A DNA stretch of 64,000 bases from Sphingomonas sp. (lineage in GTDB: Bacteria > Pseudomonadota > Alphaproteobacteria > Sphingomonadales > Sphingomonadaceae), in assembly GCA_002707985.1 (NCBI GenBank), contig PAOI01000022.1, positions 23,682-87,681 of the forward strand, read 5' to 3'. This document shows positions 33,217 through 41,801 of the stretch, piece by piece; the stretch's first letter is position 1; every line of letters starts with the position of its first letter. Below the pieces are notes generated by a model. That model saw nothing but the letters and a program-made list of their open reading frames with translations. It was not told the DNA's origin and ran no database searches. The position numbers were made by a program, and so were the translations under genes.

Positions 33217-35402
33217 GCGACGAACTCGACGAAATCCAGGCGATCTTCTTCGAAGAGTGCACGGAAGGCCTGACGGTCGCCGAAGAGGGACTGTCGGCCA
33301 TGCAGAATGGCGACACCTCGGCGGATACCATCGCCAGCGTGTTCCGTGCGGTCCATTCGATCAAGGGCGGCGCCGGCGCCTTCGGCCATGTCGCGCTGAC
33401 GCATTTCGCGCACAGCTTCGAAAACCTGCTCGACGCAGTTCGCGGCGGCAAGATCGAACCGACTCTGCCGCTGGTAAAGGTCATGCTGATCGCGTTTGAC
33501 ACCTTGTCGGATCACGTCTCGGCAGCAACCGGTCAGGCTGACGTGCCCGAAGACGCCGATATGATCGCGCGCCTGGACGGCATATTGGCCGCCGGCGGCC
33601 TGAGCGACGAGGATGAGGACCCAGCGCCTGCAGCGTCGACACAGGCCCCTGCCCCGGATGCTGAAGAAGCGCCCGACCCGCCCGCCGAGGACGCCGATCC
33701 GTTCGGTTTCGAACCGGTGACGGTCGATATCGCCCAGCTCGACGGCGACAAGGTCGGCCCTGCCGACTGGCTGGTCCGGTTCGTGCCCGGCAATGGCGAT
33801 CTGGCAAATGCCGGCGAACCGCTGCTCGTTGTGCGCGAAGTCGAGACACTGGGCGGCGAGATCATCGCAGTCGATTTGGGAGATATGCCCGGGCTGCGCG
33901 ATCTGGACACCGAATCCGCCTATTTCGGCTGGACGCTGCGCGTGCCGGGAACGGTCGAGGAATCCGCGATCCGCGATTGCTTCGATTTCGTCTCGCCCGA
34001 GGCGGTGGTCGAAATCACGCGTGAGGAAGGCGCGGTCGCAATGGCAGCGGCGCCGGAACTGCCCGATGTGCGTGCCCAGATCGATCCGGCGGGCGATCTC
34101 GACCAGATGCTGTCGGTGGTACAGTCGATCGCCGACGTGACTGCGGTCGCTTCGCCGTCGCCCAGCCCCGATGCGGCCAGGGATGTCGGCACCAAATTCC
34201 CCGACAAGCCGTCGGAAGCTGTGTCGCAGACCATCCGGGTGGACCTGGTCAAGCTCGACATGCTGCTCAACCTTGTCGGCGAACTGGTGATCCGCAACTC
34301 GATCCTGTCCGATCGCCTGTCGTCCGCCGATCAGCAGCGGGTTGAGCTGCCCGAACTGGCGCGCCTGACGCGTCAGATCCAGGACAATGTCATGTCGCTG
34401 CGCGCCCAGCCGATCCGGCAGGCATTCAGCCGCGTCCCGCGCATGTTGCGCGATCTGGGTGCGGAAACCGGCAAGAACATCAATCTGGAAACCATCGGCG
34501 ATACGACCGAAGTCGACAAGGGCGTCATCGAGAAGATCGGCGATCCGCTGACGCACATGATCCGCAACGCCGCGGACCATGGCATCGAAAGCGCCGAGGA
34601 ACGCATCGCGGCGGGCAAGACGCCCGACGGCACGATCCGCCTGTCGGCCGAACAGAAGGGCGCGCGCATCTTCGTACGCGTCAAGGACGACGGCCGCGGC
34701 ATCAATCGCGAGAAGGTGTTCGCCAAGGCAGTCGAAAAGGGCATCGTCCCCGCCGACGCACAGCTTTCGAACGAGGAAATCGATCAGCTGATCTGTGCGC
34801 CGGGCTTCTCGACTGCGGACACGATCTCCAACATCTCCGGCCGCGGCGTCGGTATGGATGTGGTGCGTTCGAACGTCGAAGCGCTGGGCGGACGCGTCGA
34901 AATCGCGTCGGTTCCGGGCGAAGGCACGACCTTCACCATGATCCTGCCGCTGACGCTGGCGATCCTCGATGGCATGATCGTGCGACTTGCGGGTCAACGC
35001 TTCGTGTTGCCGCTCGCCCATGTCATCGAAACGATCCAGCCCGAGCCGGGTCAGGTCAAGCGTACCACGCCGACCAACGAAGTGATCGACATGCGCGGCG
35101 AATATCTGCCGATCAAGCGTGCGACCGAGATTTTCGGTCTGAACGACGATCGTCCGATCGAGGAATCGCTGGTGGTGATCGTGGAAAGCGACACTGCCGG
35201 ACAGGTCGGCCTGGTGGTCGATACGATCGACGACCGCCGCGAAGTCGTGATCAAGAGCCTCGACCAGAACCTGCACCCGATCCGCGGTCTGGGCGGCGCA
35301 ACCATCCTGGGTGACGGGTCGATCGCCCTCATCCTCGACATCGAAGCGCTGGTCGCTTCGCCAACCCAAACTCGTTTCTCGCCGAAAGGAATGGCAGCAT
35401 GA
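33213..35402 (+). CDS. cheA: Chemotaxis histidine kinase CheA
   Basis: A 729-residue kinase: Hpt domain with His48 in AVHSIKGGAGAFGH, a long Ala/Pro/Asp-rich linker (about 125-165), a divergent P2-like region, the dimerisation domain, an ATPase core (HMIRNAADHGIE, DDGRGI, GRGVGMDVV, GTTFTM) and a C-terminal CheW-like domain. I chose GTG 33213, which overlaps the cheY stop as GTGA; GTG 33207 is also in frame. Its stop overlaps cheW by ATGA. Confidence 0.96.
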   Translation: MSDELDEIQAIFFEECTEGLTVAEEGLSAMQNGDTSADTIASVFRAVHSIKGGAGAFGHVALTHFAHSFENLLDAVRGGKIEPTLPLVKVMLIAFDTLSDHVSAATGQADVPEDADMIARLDGILAAGGLSDEDEDPAPAASTQAPAPDAEEAPDPPAEDADPFGFEPVTVDIAQLDGDKVGPADWLVRFVPGNGDLANAGEPLLVVREVETLGGEIIAVDLGDMPGLRDLDTESAYFGWTLRVPGTVEESAIRDCFDFVSPEAVVEITREEGAVAMAAAPELPDVRAQIDPAGDLDQMLSVVQSIADVTAVASPSPSPDAARDVGTKFPDKPSEAVSQTIRVDLVKLDMLLNLVGELVIRNSILSDRLSSADQQRVELPELARLTRQIQDNVMSLRAQPIRQAFSRVPRMLRDLGAETGKNINLETIGDTTEVDKGVIEKIGDPLTHMIRNAADHGIESAEERIAAGKTPDGTIRLSAEQKGARIFVRVKDDGRGINREKVFAKAVEKGIVPADAQLSNEEIDQLICAPGFSTADTISNISGRGVGMDVVRSNVEALGGRVEIASVPGEGTTFTMILPLTLAILDGMIVRLAGQRFVLPLAHVIETIQPEPGQVKRTTPTNEVIDMRGEYLPIKRATEIFGLNDDRPIEESLVVIVESDTAGQVGLVVDTIDDRREVVIKSLDQNLHPIRGLGGATILGDGSIALILDIEALVASPTQTRFSPKGMAA

Positions 35403-35890
35403 GCAACACCGACACCGTTGCCGACCGTAAGATCGTCACTTTCACGCTGGGCAAGCGGATCTTCGGGATCGACATGACCTCGCTGATCGAAATCCGCGAA
35501 TGGGACGAGCCCACGCCGCTGCCCAATGTGCCGGCGTTCATCAAGGGCGTTACCAATCTGCGCGGCAATGTGATCCCGGTGGTCGGCCTGTCCGAACGCC
35601 TGGGCTGGGAACCAAGCGCCATTCATCCGCGCTCGTGCATCCTGGTCGTCAGCATCGCGGGCAAGCAGGCCGGTTTCCTGGTCGATGAAGTGACCGACAT
35701 CGTTGCGATCAACAGCCAGGAAGTGCAGCCCGCACCCGAAGTGGAGATCGGCGAGCCGAGCGTGATCGCGGGGCTGGTGAGCATCACCGCACGCGGCGCC
35801 GACGGCACCAAGTCGCAGGAAGGCCAGATGGTCCTGCTCCTCGATCTCGACGCGCTGAGCCTCACCAAGCATCTGGACCTGGCGGCGTGA
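35399..35890 (+). CDS. cheW: Chemotaxis coupling protein CheW
   Basis: A 163-residue CheW with the two-barrel SH3-like fold: FTLGKRIFGIDMTSLIEIRE at the start, PAFIKGVTNLRGNVIPVV in the middle and GLLVDEV-type VDEVTDIVAI. It joins chemoreceptors to CheA. It overlaps cheA by ATGA and cheR by GTGA. Confidence 0.96.
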   Translation: MSNTDTVADRKIVTFTLGKRIFGIDMTSLIEIREWDEPTPLPNVPAFIKGVTNLRGNVIPVVGLSERLGWEPSAIHPRSCILVVSIAGKQAGFLVDEVTDIVAINSQEVQPAPEVEIGEPSVIAGLVSITARGADGTKSQEGQMVLLLDLDALSLTKHLDLAA

Positions 35891-36783
35891 TCCCGGCCGG
35901 CGCAAGCGCCCCGGCGGCGCTCGCCGGCGGCTCAGCGGTCATGTCGGCGGCGCATAATGCGGAACTCAATCCGCGTGAATTCGCCGCCATTGCCGCCATC
36001 ATGCAGTCGGACGCGCGCATCGCATTGAGCGAGGCGAAGGTGACGCTCGTCCAGTCGCGGCTGGCGCGGCGGCTTCGCCAACATGGTCTGGCATCGTTCG
36101 CAGAATATGTCCGGCTGGTCGAAAACGATGCCGACGAGCGCGGCAAGATGGTGGTGGCGCTGACGACCAACCACACGCATTTCTTTCGCGAACCGCATCA
36201 TTTCGATCATCTGCGCGAAACGCTGATACCGATGCTGCAGGAGAAAGCGGCGCGGCGCCAGCCGATCCGTATCTGGTCCGCCGGATGCTCGTCGGGCGAG
36301 GAAGTCTATACGATCGTCATGTGCCTGCTCGGCACCGATCGCACTTCGGCCTCCTGGCTGCGCAACGCGGATATCAAGCTGCTGGCGACCGACATCTCGC
36401 CGCCGGTGGTCGAATCCGTCCGTCGCGCCTGGTATCCGGACAACGCCGTTCAGGCGATCCCGGAAGCGTATCGCAACGCATGGATGCAGCCGTCCGACGG
36501 CGGCTATGTGATGGCCGATGCCGCGCGGGCGATGGTCACCGCACGGGTGCTCAACCTGTTCGAACCATGGCCGCTCAAGGCGCATTATGACGCGATCTTC
36601 TGCCGCAACGTCATGATCTACTTCAACGACGACGCGAAGGAAGAGCTGGAGCAGCGCTTCGTCGATCAGCTGGCGCCCGAAGCCTATCTCTATATCGGCC
36701 ATTCCGAACGGATGATCGGCCCCGCTTCGCAACAGATGCGGAGTTGCGGACACACAATTTATCAAAAGGGAGAGTCACGATGA
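35887..36783 (+). CDS. cheR: Chemoreceptor methyltransferase CheR
   Basis: A 298-residue CheR: helical N-terminal domain, then a SAM-binding domain with IRIWSAGCSSGEEVYTI and IFCRNVMIYFN. It adds methyl groups to receptor glutamates. It starts at GTG 35887 over the cheW stop; an internal ATG 54 bases later is possible. No VPS-type pentapeptide-binding insert is evident, consistent with the receptor lacking NWETF. Confidence 0.95.
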   Translation: MIPAGASAPAALAGGSAVMSAAHNAELNPREFAAIAAIMQSDARIALSEAKVTLVQSRLARRLRQHGLASFAEYVRLVENDADERGKMVVALTTNHTHFFREPHHFDHLRETLIPMLQEKAARRQPIRIWSAGCSSGEEVYTIVMCLLGTDRTSASWLRNADIKLLATDISPPVVESVRRAWYPDNAVQAIPEAYRNAWMQPSDGGYVMADAARAMVTARVLNLFEPWPLKAHYDAIFCRNVMIYFNDDAKEELEQRFVDQLAPEAYLYIGHSERMIGPASQQMRSCGHTIYQKGESR

Positions 36784-37817
36784 CGGCGCCGGTACGGACA
36801 CTGATCGTCGATGACAGCGCCTCGATGCGCGCGACATTGAAGCGCATCTTGTCGGCAGACCCGGAAATCGAAGTGGTCGGCATGGCGCCCGAGCCCTTTG
36901 CGGCGCGGGAAATGATCAAGGCGCTCGATCCCGACGTTCTGACGCTCGACGTCGAAATGCCGGGAATGGACGGCCTGTCCTTTCTCGAAAAGATCATGCG
37001 GTTGCGACCGATGCCGGTGGTGATGTGCTCGACACTCACCGCGCGCGGCGCGGCAGTGACGATCGAGGCGCTGCGCCTCGGCGCAGTCGATTACGTGACC
37101 AAGCCGAGCGGCACGCCCGAAGACATTGCCCGGGACGCAGCATTGCTGTGCGCCAAGGTGAAGTCGGCGGCACGTGCAGCCGTGCGGGCGGGGCCCAATC
37201 CGCTGCCGCGCGCCGCAGCGCCTACTCAGGGCACTTCGTCCGACGCGGTGATCGGTATCGGCTCCTCCACCGGCGGCGTCGAGGCGCTGTTCTCGCTGCT
37301 GCCGGCGCTGCCGGACAATTGCCCGCCGGTGCTGATCGTTCAGCACATGCCCGCCACCTTCACGCGCAGCTTTGCCGAACGTCTGAACGGCGATTGTGCG
37401 GTTCGTGTCGTCGAAGCGACCGATGGCACCAGCCTGGAGCGTGGAACCGTCTATATTGCTCCTGGGAGCCAACGGCACATGGAATATGCAAGAGGACGGA
37501 TAAAGCTGAAGGACGGCGATCCTGTGGGCGGCCATCGCCCGGCGGTCGATGTCCTGTTCCGCTCGCTCGTTCCGCTGGGTCCCGCCGCAGTCGGCGTGAT
37601 CCTGACGGGCATGGGGGCGGATGGCGCCGCCGGCCTTCTGGAAATGCGCCAGGCCGGCTCCCGCACACTTGCCCAGGCGCGCGACAGCTGCGTCGTCTGG
37701 GGAATGCCGCGCGCCGCGATGGAAATCGGGGCGGTGGAAAAGGAACTCAGCCTGTCGGCCATGCCCGAGGTCATCCTCGCGGCCTGCCGCACACACACGT
37801 TGACAGGGGACGTCTGA
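36780..37817 (+). CDS. cheB: Chemoreceptor methylesterase CheB
   Basis: A 345-residue CheB with a receiver domain (Asp57 in LTLDVEMPGMDG) and a C-terminal methylesterase domain: catalytic Ser in IGSSTGGVEAL, His in VQHMPATF and Asp in GMGADGAAG. It removes receptor methyl groups when phosphorylated by CheA. ATG 36780 overlaps the cheR stop; the stop overlaps the next ATG by one base. Confidence 0.96.
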   Translation: MTAPVRTLIVDDSASMRATLKRILSADPEIEVVGMAPEPFAAREMIKALDPDVLTLDVEMPGMDGLSFLEKIMRLRPMPVVMCSTLTARGAAVTIEALRLGAVDYVTKPSGTPEDIARDAALLCAKVKSAARAAVRAGPNPLPRAAAPTQGTSSDAVIGIGSSTGGVEALFSLLPALPDNCPPVLIVQHMPATFTRSFAERLNGDCAVRVVEATDGTSLERGTVYIAPGSQRHMEYARGRIKLKDGDPVGGHRPAVDVLFRSLVPLGPAAVGVILTGMGADGAAGLLEMRQAGSRTLAQARDSCVVWGMPRAAMEIGAVEKELSLSAMPEVILAACRTHTLTGDV

Positions 37818-38206
37818 TGCCAGCTGCATCGCAGATCAAAGTGATGGTGGTGGACGACCAGACCAGCATGCGCGCCATGATCCGGCGCGCCCTGCAGGAT
37901 CTGGGTTTCAAGGACGTGCGCGACAAGGCGAGTGCTCCCGAAGCACTTGCCTCGGTGCGCAGCGACCGGGTCCATCTGATCATCTCCGATTACAATATGC
38001 CCGAAATGGACGGCCTGCAGTTCCTGCAGAATGTCCGCGCCGATCCCGTGATCGGCAAGACGGTGTTCATCATGCTGACGGGGTCTTCGGACCGCGAAGT
38101 GGTACAGAAGGCCGCGGCGCTGGGCGTCAACAACTATGTGGTGAAACCCTTTGCCCCGGCTGCGCTCAAGGAAAAGATCGAGCGCGTCTTTGGCGAGCTG
38201 ACCTGA
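37817..38206 (+). CDS. Chemotaxis response regulator CheY (second copy)
   Basis: A 129-residue receiver with acidic Asp13-Asp14, phospho-acceptor Asp58 in LIISDYNMPEMDG, Thr in IMLTGSSD and Lys in VVKPFAPAAL. It is closer to classical E. coli CheY in the QTSMRAMIRRALQDLGF helix than the first copy. Two CheY proteins in one operon is the usual alphaproteobacterial arrangement. Confidence 0.93.
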   Translation: MPAASQIKVMVVDDQTSMRAMIRRALQDLGFKDVRDKASAPEALASVRSDRVHLIISDYNMPEMDGLQFLQNVRADPVIGKTVFIMLTGSSDREVVQKAAALGVNNYVVKPFAPAALKEKIERVFGELT

Positions 38207-38216
38207 GGATTGCCGG

Positions 38217-38744
38217 ATGCGCCGTATCCCCATCATCCAGGGCGAGCATGCAGTGGTCTCCGAACCGGGTGTGATGATCTCCACCCTGCTCGGCAGCTGT
38301 GTCGCCGTGTGTCTCTACGACCCGATCGCGAAGGTGGGCGGCATGAACCACTTCTTGCTGGGCGAACCGAGTGAAGGCCAGGCGGTGTCCGCGATCGACA
38401 TGCAACGCTATGGCGTTCATGCGATGGAACTGCTCATCAACGGGATGATGGGGAAAGGCGCTTCGCGGGCACGGTTGCGCGCGCACATCTATGGTGGCGC
38501 CAACATCATTTCCGGGCTCGGATCGATCGGCTCGTCCAACGCCGCGTTCGCCCGTCGCTTCATGGAAACCGAAGCGATCACGATCGGCCATTGCGATGTT
38601 GGCGGCACGCTGGCGCGCAAGGTTGAGTTTCTGCCGCATGACGGCCGCAGCCGCTGCACCAAAGTGTCGCAGCCGGTGCCCGAGACCGCACCTGTCGCGA
38701 AACCCGAACCCGCCGCCCATCGCGGCGAACTGGAGCTGTTCTGA
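38217..38744 (+). CDS. cheD: Chemoreceptor glutamine deamidase CheD
   Basis: A 175-residue CheD with the catalytic Cys28 in LLGSCVAVCLYD and His45 in GGMNHFLLG, plus the family element LRAHIYGGANI. It deamidates receptor glutamines. A Pro/Ala-rich tail of about 25 residues follows the domain. The stop overlaps the next ATG by one base. Confidence 0.95.
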   Translation: MRRIPIIQGEHAVVSEPGVMISTLLGSCVAVCLYDPIAKVGGMNHFLLGEPSEGQAVSAIDMQRYGVHAMELLINGMMGKGASRARLRAHIYGGANIISGLGSIGSSNAAFARRFMETEAITIGHCDVGGTLARKVEFLPHDGRSRCTKVSQPVPETAPVAKPEPAAHRGELELF

Positions 38745-39076
38745 TGTCCTGTCTGCCCGTACCGTCGCAGCCCGTTCCCGCGCAGTCGCTGCCCGGATAC
38801 GATCCCTATTCCCGGGTGCTGCACAGTGTTCTAGCCAAGGAGATCATCGAGATCCGCGAGAAGCTGGAGGCGCTTGCGGAGGTGCTGGTGTGCGACGAAC
38901 ATTTCGCCACCAATTACCTCGGGCAGCTGCAGACGTTCGACTATCTGATCCAGCATGCCGACGAATGTGCCGGGCTGATGACGCGGATCGCCGATGGCGA
39001 GGATTCGCTCGAAGCGATCGGCTATGTCCGCCTCGGCGCAGTACAGGATCGCCTCCGCCGGGCCCTGGGAGGCTGA
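38744..39076 (+). CDS. Small che-operon protein in the cheU position
   Basis: A 110-residue protein, mostly helical after a Pro-rich start (residues about 26-105, LAKEIIEIREKLEALAEVLV). I do not recognise a domain. It follows cheD with a one-base overlap and precedes motB by one base, the position held by cheU in the Caulobacter che operon, but homology cannot be judged here. The frame and coupling make it a confident gene of unknown role. Confidence 0.7.
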   Translation: MSCLPVPSQPVPAQSLPGYDPYSRVLHSVLAKEIIEIREKLEALAEVLVCDEHFATNYLGQLQTFDYLIQHADECAGLMTRIADGEDSLEAIGYVRLGAVQDRLRRALGG

Positions 39077-39077
39077 A

Positions 39078-39935
39078 ATGGCGGTTTCCAACGAGCGGCC
39101 CATCATCGTCAAGAAAGTGAAGAAGGTCGCCGGGGGACATCATGGCGGCGCCTGGAAAGTCGCCTATGCCGATTTCGTGACCGCGATGATGGCATTCTTC
39201 ATGCTGCTCTGGCTCATCTCCAATCCCGACAAGGCGCGGCTGAAGGGGCTGGCGGAATATTTCACGCCGACTTCGCCCAACGCATCGCCCGCCACGACGA
39301 TGACCAATGTGGTGGGCAATCAGGCCGGTCAGGGCGGACGCAGCCGTTCCTCGCAAGGCAGCAACCCGGCGAGCGTGGGCGAACCCACGATGGAATCGGG
39401 CGTGGTCGGCACGTCGCGCGGCGGCACCGCCAATGTGCCCGATGCCGCACAGCGCGTACTCGCGAGCGAATTGCGCGTCGCGATCGACACCGTCCCGCAA
39501 AATGCCGAAGGCAAGCGCAACGTGGATATTCAGCCCTCTCGCGATGGACTGCGTATCACGCTGATGGACAATGACCGACAGGCGATGTTTCGCAGCGGCA
39601 CCGCCGAACTGAACCCCTATGCCCGCGCGATCCTGACCCAGGTGGCGCAAAAGCTGGCGCCTTCGGGCGCTCAGATCGCGATCGAAGGCCATACCGATGG
39701 CGGCGGCGGCGACAGCGATGCCAATTGGCGGCTGTCGGGCGAACGCGCGCTCTCCGCGCGCCGCGCGCTGATCACCGGCGGACTGCCCGGCGATCGCTTT
39801 TCCGAAATCGTTGCGATGGGCGCGACCAGGCCGGTCTATCCCGGCCAGCCTGACCGCGCCGAAAACCGGCGCATCACCATCATCGTCATCGGAGAGGCTT
39901 CCGCCCTGCCGAGCGACACCAGTTTCAAATTCTAG
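39078..39935 (+). CDS. motB: Flagellar motor stator protein MotB
   Basis: A 285-residue MotB. A basic N-terminus (IIVKKVKKVAGGHHGG) leads to one membrane helix with the proton-carrying Asp32 in WKVAYADFVTAMMAFF. A Ser/Gly/Asn-rich plug and linker (about 75-135) and a C-terminal OmpA-like peptidoglycan-binding domain (AIEGHTDGGGGDSD) follow. ATG 39078 has GGGAGG. It lies directly after the che genes and before fliL, far from motA. Confidence 0.95.
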   Translation: MAVSNERPIIVKKVKKVAGGHHGGAWKVAYADFVTAMMAFFMLLWLISNPDKARLKGLAEYFTPTSPNASPATTMTNVVGNQAGQGGRSRSSQGSNPASVGEPTMESGVVGTSRGGTANVPDAAQRVLASELRVAIDTVPQNAEGKRNVDIQPSRDGLRITLMDNDRQAMFRSGTAELNPYARAILTQVAQKLAPSGAQIAIEGHTDGGGGDSDANWRLSGERALSARRALITGGLPGDRFSEIVAMGATRPVYPGQPDRAENRRITIIVIGEASALPSDTSFKF

Positions 39936-39947
39936 CGGGAATCGCAC

Positions 39948-40403
39948 GTGAAAAAGCTGCTCTTCCCCCTGTTGCTGCTCGTGCTGGGCGCTCTCGTCGG
40001 CGGCGGAGCCGGCTTTGCCGTCGTGACGTTCGTGGCGCCGCCGCCGGCATCCGCGGCAGAGGGCACCCATGACGAAAGCGACAAGGACGTCCCGACGGCC
40101 TTTGTGCCGGCTGAGAAGATCCTGGCGCCGCTGGTGTTCGAGGACGGACGCCTGAGCGGCTATGTTAGCTTCGACGTCAGCCTTGAGGTGCCCGAGGACC
40201 AGGCAGCGTTGGTCACCGCGCGGCTTCCGCTGCTGTTCCACGCAATCAACATGCGCACCTATCGCACGCCGCTTGCCAGCGGCCCCGACGGCATGCTGCC
40301 CGGAATGGACGGATTTCGCGCAGTCGTCGAGCAGGCCGCGATCGAGGCCTTTGGCAAGGATGTAGTTAAACGCGTCGCAATTACGAATGCGACCCCGGCC
40401 TGA
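39948..40403 (+). CDS. fliL: Flagellar basal-body-associated protein FliL
   Basis: A 151-residue bitopic protein: membrane helix at residues 4-26, then a periplasmic domain (ILAPLVFEDGRLSGYVSFDV) of FliL type. FliL surrounds and stabilises the stator. It starts at GTG 39948 (GCGGGA upstream), 12 bases after motB, consistent with a joint stator function. Confidence 0.82.
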   Translation: MKKLLFPLLLLVLGALVGGGAGFAVVTFVAPPPASAAEGTHDESDKDVPTAFVPAEKILAPLVFEDGRLSGYVSFDVSLEVPEDQAALVTARLPLLFHAINMRTYRTPLASGPDGMLPGMDGFRAVVEQAAIEAFGKDVVKRVAITNATPA

Positions 40404-40411
40404 CGAAGGGG

Positions 40412-40421
40412 TCTCTATAAT
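40412..40421 (+). promoter_or_regulatory. TCTCTATAAT promoter box of the tandem-PilZ gene
   Basis: This variant of the shared box lies 34 bases before GTG 40456. It contains the in-frame ATG at 40420, which argues against that codon as the start. Confidence 0.5.
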
Positions 40422-40455
40422 GGCTTCATCGAGGCATGAATATGCAGGAGCGGAA

Positions 40456-41103
40456 GTGAGCAGGATGTCGGCCATGCAAAGCGACGAGACAGTCCGTCCG
40501 CAGGCCGCAGAATGGCGTCAGCGCAGCGAACGCAGCGTCAGCACGCTGCTGATCGCCCGGCTCGAACATCAAGGCAGCGCCGACCAGCCCTGCCGCATCC
40601 GCAATGTTTCGGCCTCCGGCATGATGATCGAATTCAGCCTGACGCTGGCGCAGGGAGAGACGGTTTCCGTCGAACTGCGCAACGGTGACAGGCTGGAAGG
40701 ATCGGTCGTATGGACCGAAGGCGGACGCGCCGGAATCCAGCTGCACGCACCGGTGGATGTCGCAACGATTCTGGTGCCGGCCAATCGCCACGTCGCGGTT
40801 CGCGGAAAAATCCCCCGCGCTCCCCGCTTCGCCACGCGCAGCATGGTGCGGGTCAGCAACGGGTCCCAGGGGTTCAACGCGATGCTGCTCGATGTTTCGC
40901 AAAGCGGCGGCCATCTCCAGCTCGATCCGGCGCACCCTGTTGCCGATTGCTCGGTCATCACGATCCCGGGCCTGTCGCCGCGCCCGTTCACCGTGCGTTG
41001 GCAAGGCGAAGGCGAGGTGGGGATCGCCTTTGGCACGATGATTCCCTACGCCGAGCTGGCCGATTGGCTGGCCAACGACGGCAAGCGGTTTTCCTGCCAC
41101 TAG
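40456..41103 (+). CDS. Tandem PilZ-domain protein
   Basis: A 215-residue protein with two PilZ-like domains. The first has an arginine-rich segment (QRSERS) and NVSASGMMIEF; the second has RAPRFATR and DVSQSGGHLQL. Both keep the [D/N]xSxxG element of cyclic-di-GMP-binding PilZ domains. I chose GTG 40456 because AGGAG lies five bases upstream and the promoter box overlaps the earlier ATG. Its place after motB-fliL suggests a YcgR-like brake on the motor, which is inference. Confidence 0.82.
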   Translation: MSRMSAMQSDETVRPQAAEWRQRSERSVSTLLIARLEHQGSADQPCRIRNVSASGMMIEFSLTLAQGETVSVELRNGDRLEGSVVWTEGGRAGIQLHAPVDVATILVPANRHVAVRGKIPRAPRFATRSMVRVSNGSQGFNAMLLDVSQSGGHLQLDPAHPVADCSVITIPGLSPRPFTVRWQGEGEVGIAFGTMIPYAELADWLANDGKRFSCH

Positions 41104-41189
41104 GGGCGCAGCCCGTCCATCGGCGCTTGCACCTTTTTTCCCGAAGCGAACCGCCCTACCCTTGCCCGGCGCACAAGGGAGACATCGGC

Positions 41190-41774
41190 ATGTCGACATA
41201 TCGGCGGCACATCGCGCTGGCAGCGATACTGCTCGCGGGATTTCGCGCGCCGCAGGACGGCGCCGGACCACAGCCCCTGCCCCCGGCGCTGGCGGATCGC
41301 GACGATGTCGTGATCGAATATTACGATGTTTCCGGCGATACCGCGCAGGCATTGCGCGCCGCGATCAATGCCGCTCGCCCCACCGATACCCATGACGGCA
41401 AGCCCGTGGACGCCAGGACGCAGGTCCGCTTTCAATGGCGCTGGCAAACGATGCCGGGCGGCTGCGATCTCGAGCGCGCGCAGGTGCGTCTGCGCGCCAC
41501 GGTCCTGCTTCCCCGCGTCACCAATTATGCATCGCTCCCGGAGGCGCTGCGCTCGCGCTGGCTGAGCTATCTGACCATTTTGGGCGAGCATGAGGCGGGC
41601 CATGTCGATATCGCCCGGCGCGGCATTCCCGCCGTGCGCGATGCGATCGCCGGGGCCGATTGCGACACGGCGCAGCAAGCGGCGCGCAGCGCGGCGGCCG
41701 CCATCTCTCAGGCGCAGATCGCCTATGACGCGGAAACGCGCCACGGTGCGATGCAGGGCGCGACCTTTCCCTGA
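41190..41774 (+). CDS. Exported DUF922-type putative zinc protease
   Basis: A 194-residue exported protein with an N-terminal hydrophobic signal (HIALAAILLAG). The mature domain contains WQTMPGGCDLERA and ILGEHEAGHVDIARR, in which HEAGH is a HExxH zinc-binding motif, the arrangement of the DUF922 secreted Zn-dependent protease family. AAGGGA lies seven bases before ATG 41190. It is embedded between motility genes and convergent with fliP. A role in cell-wall or rod assembly is possible but unsupported. Confidence 0.75.
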   Translation: MSTYRRHIALAAILLAGFRAPQDGAGPQPLPPALADRDDVVIEYYDVSGDTAQALRAAINAARPTDTHDGKPVDARTQVRFQWRWQTMPGGCDLERAQVRLRATVLLPRVTNYASLPEALRSRWLSYLTILGEHEAGHVDIARRGIPAVRDAIAGADCDTAQQAARSAAAAISQAQIAYDAETRHGAMQGATFP

Positions 41775-41801
41775 CGCATTGCCGCAGCGCCGTCGGTCGT
41801 T

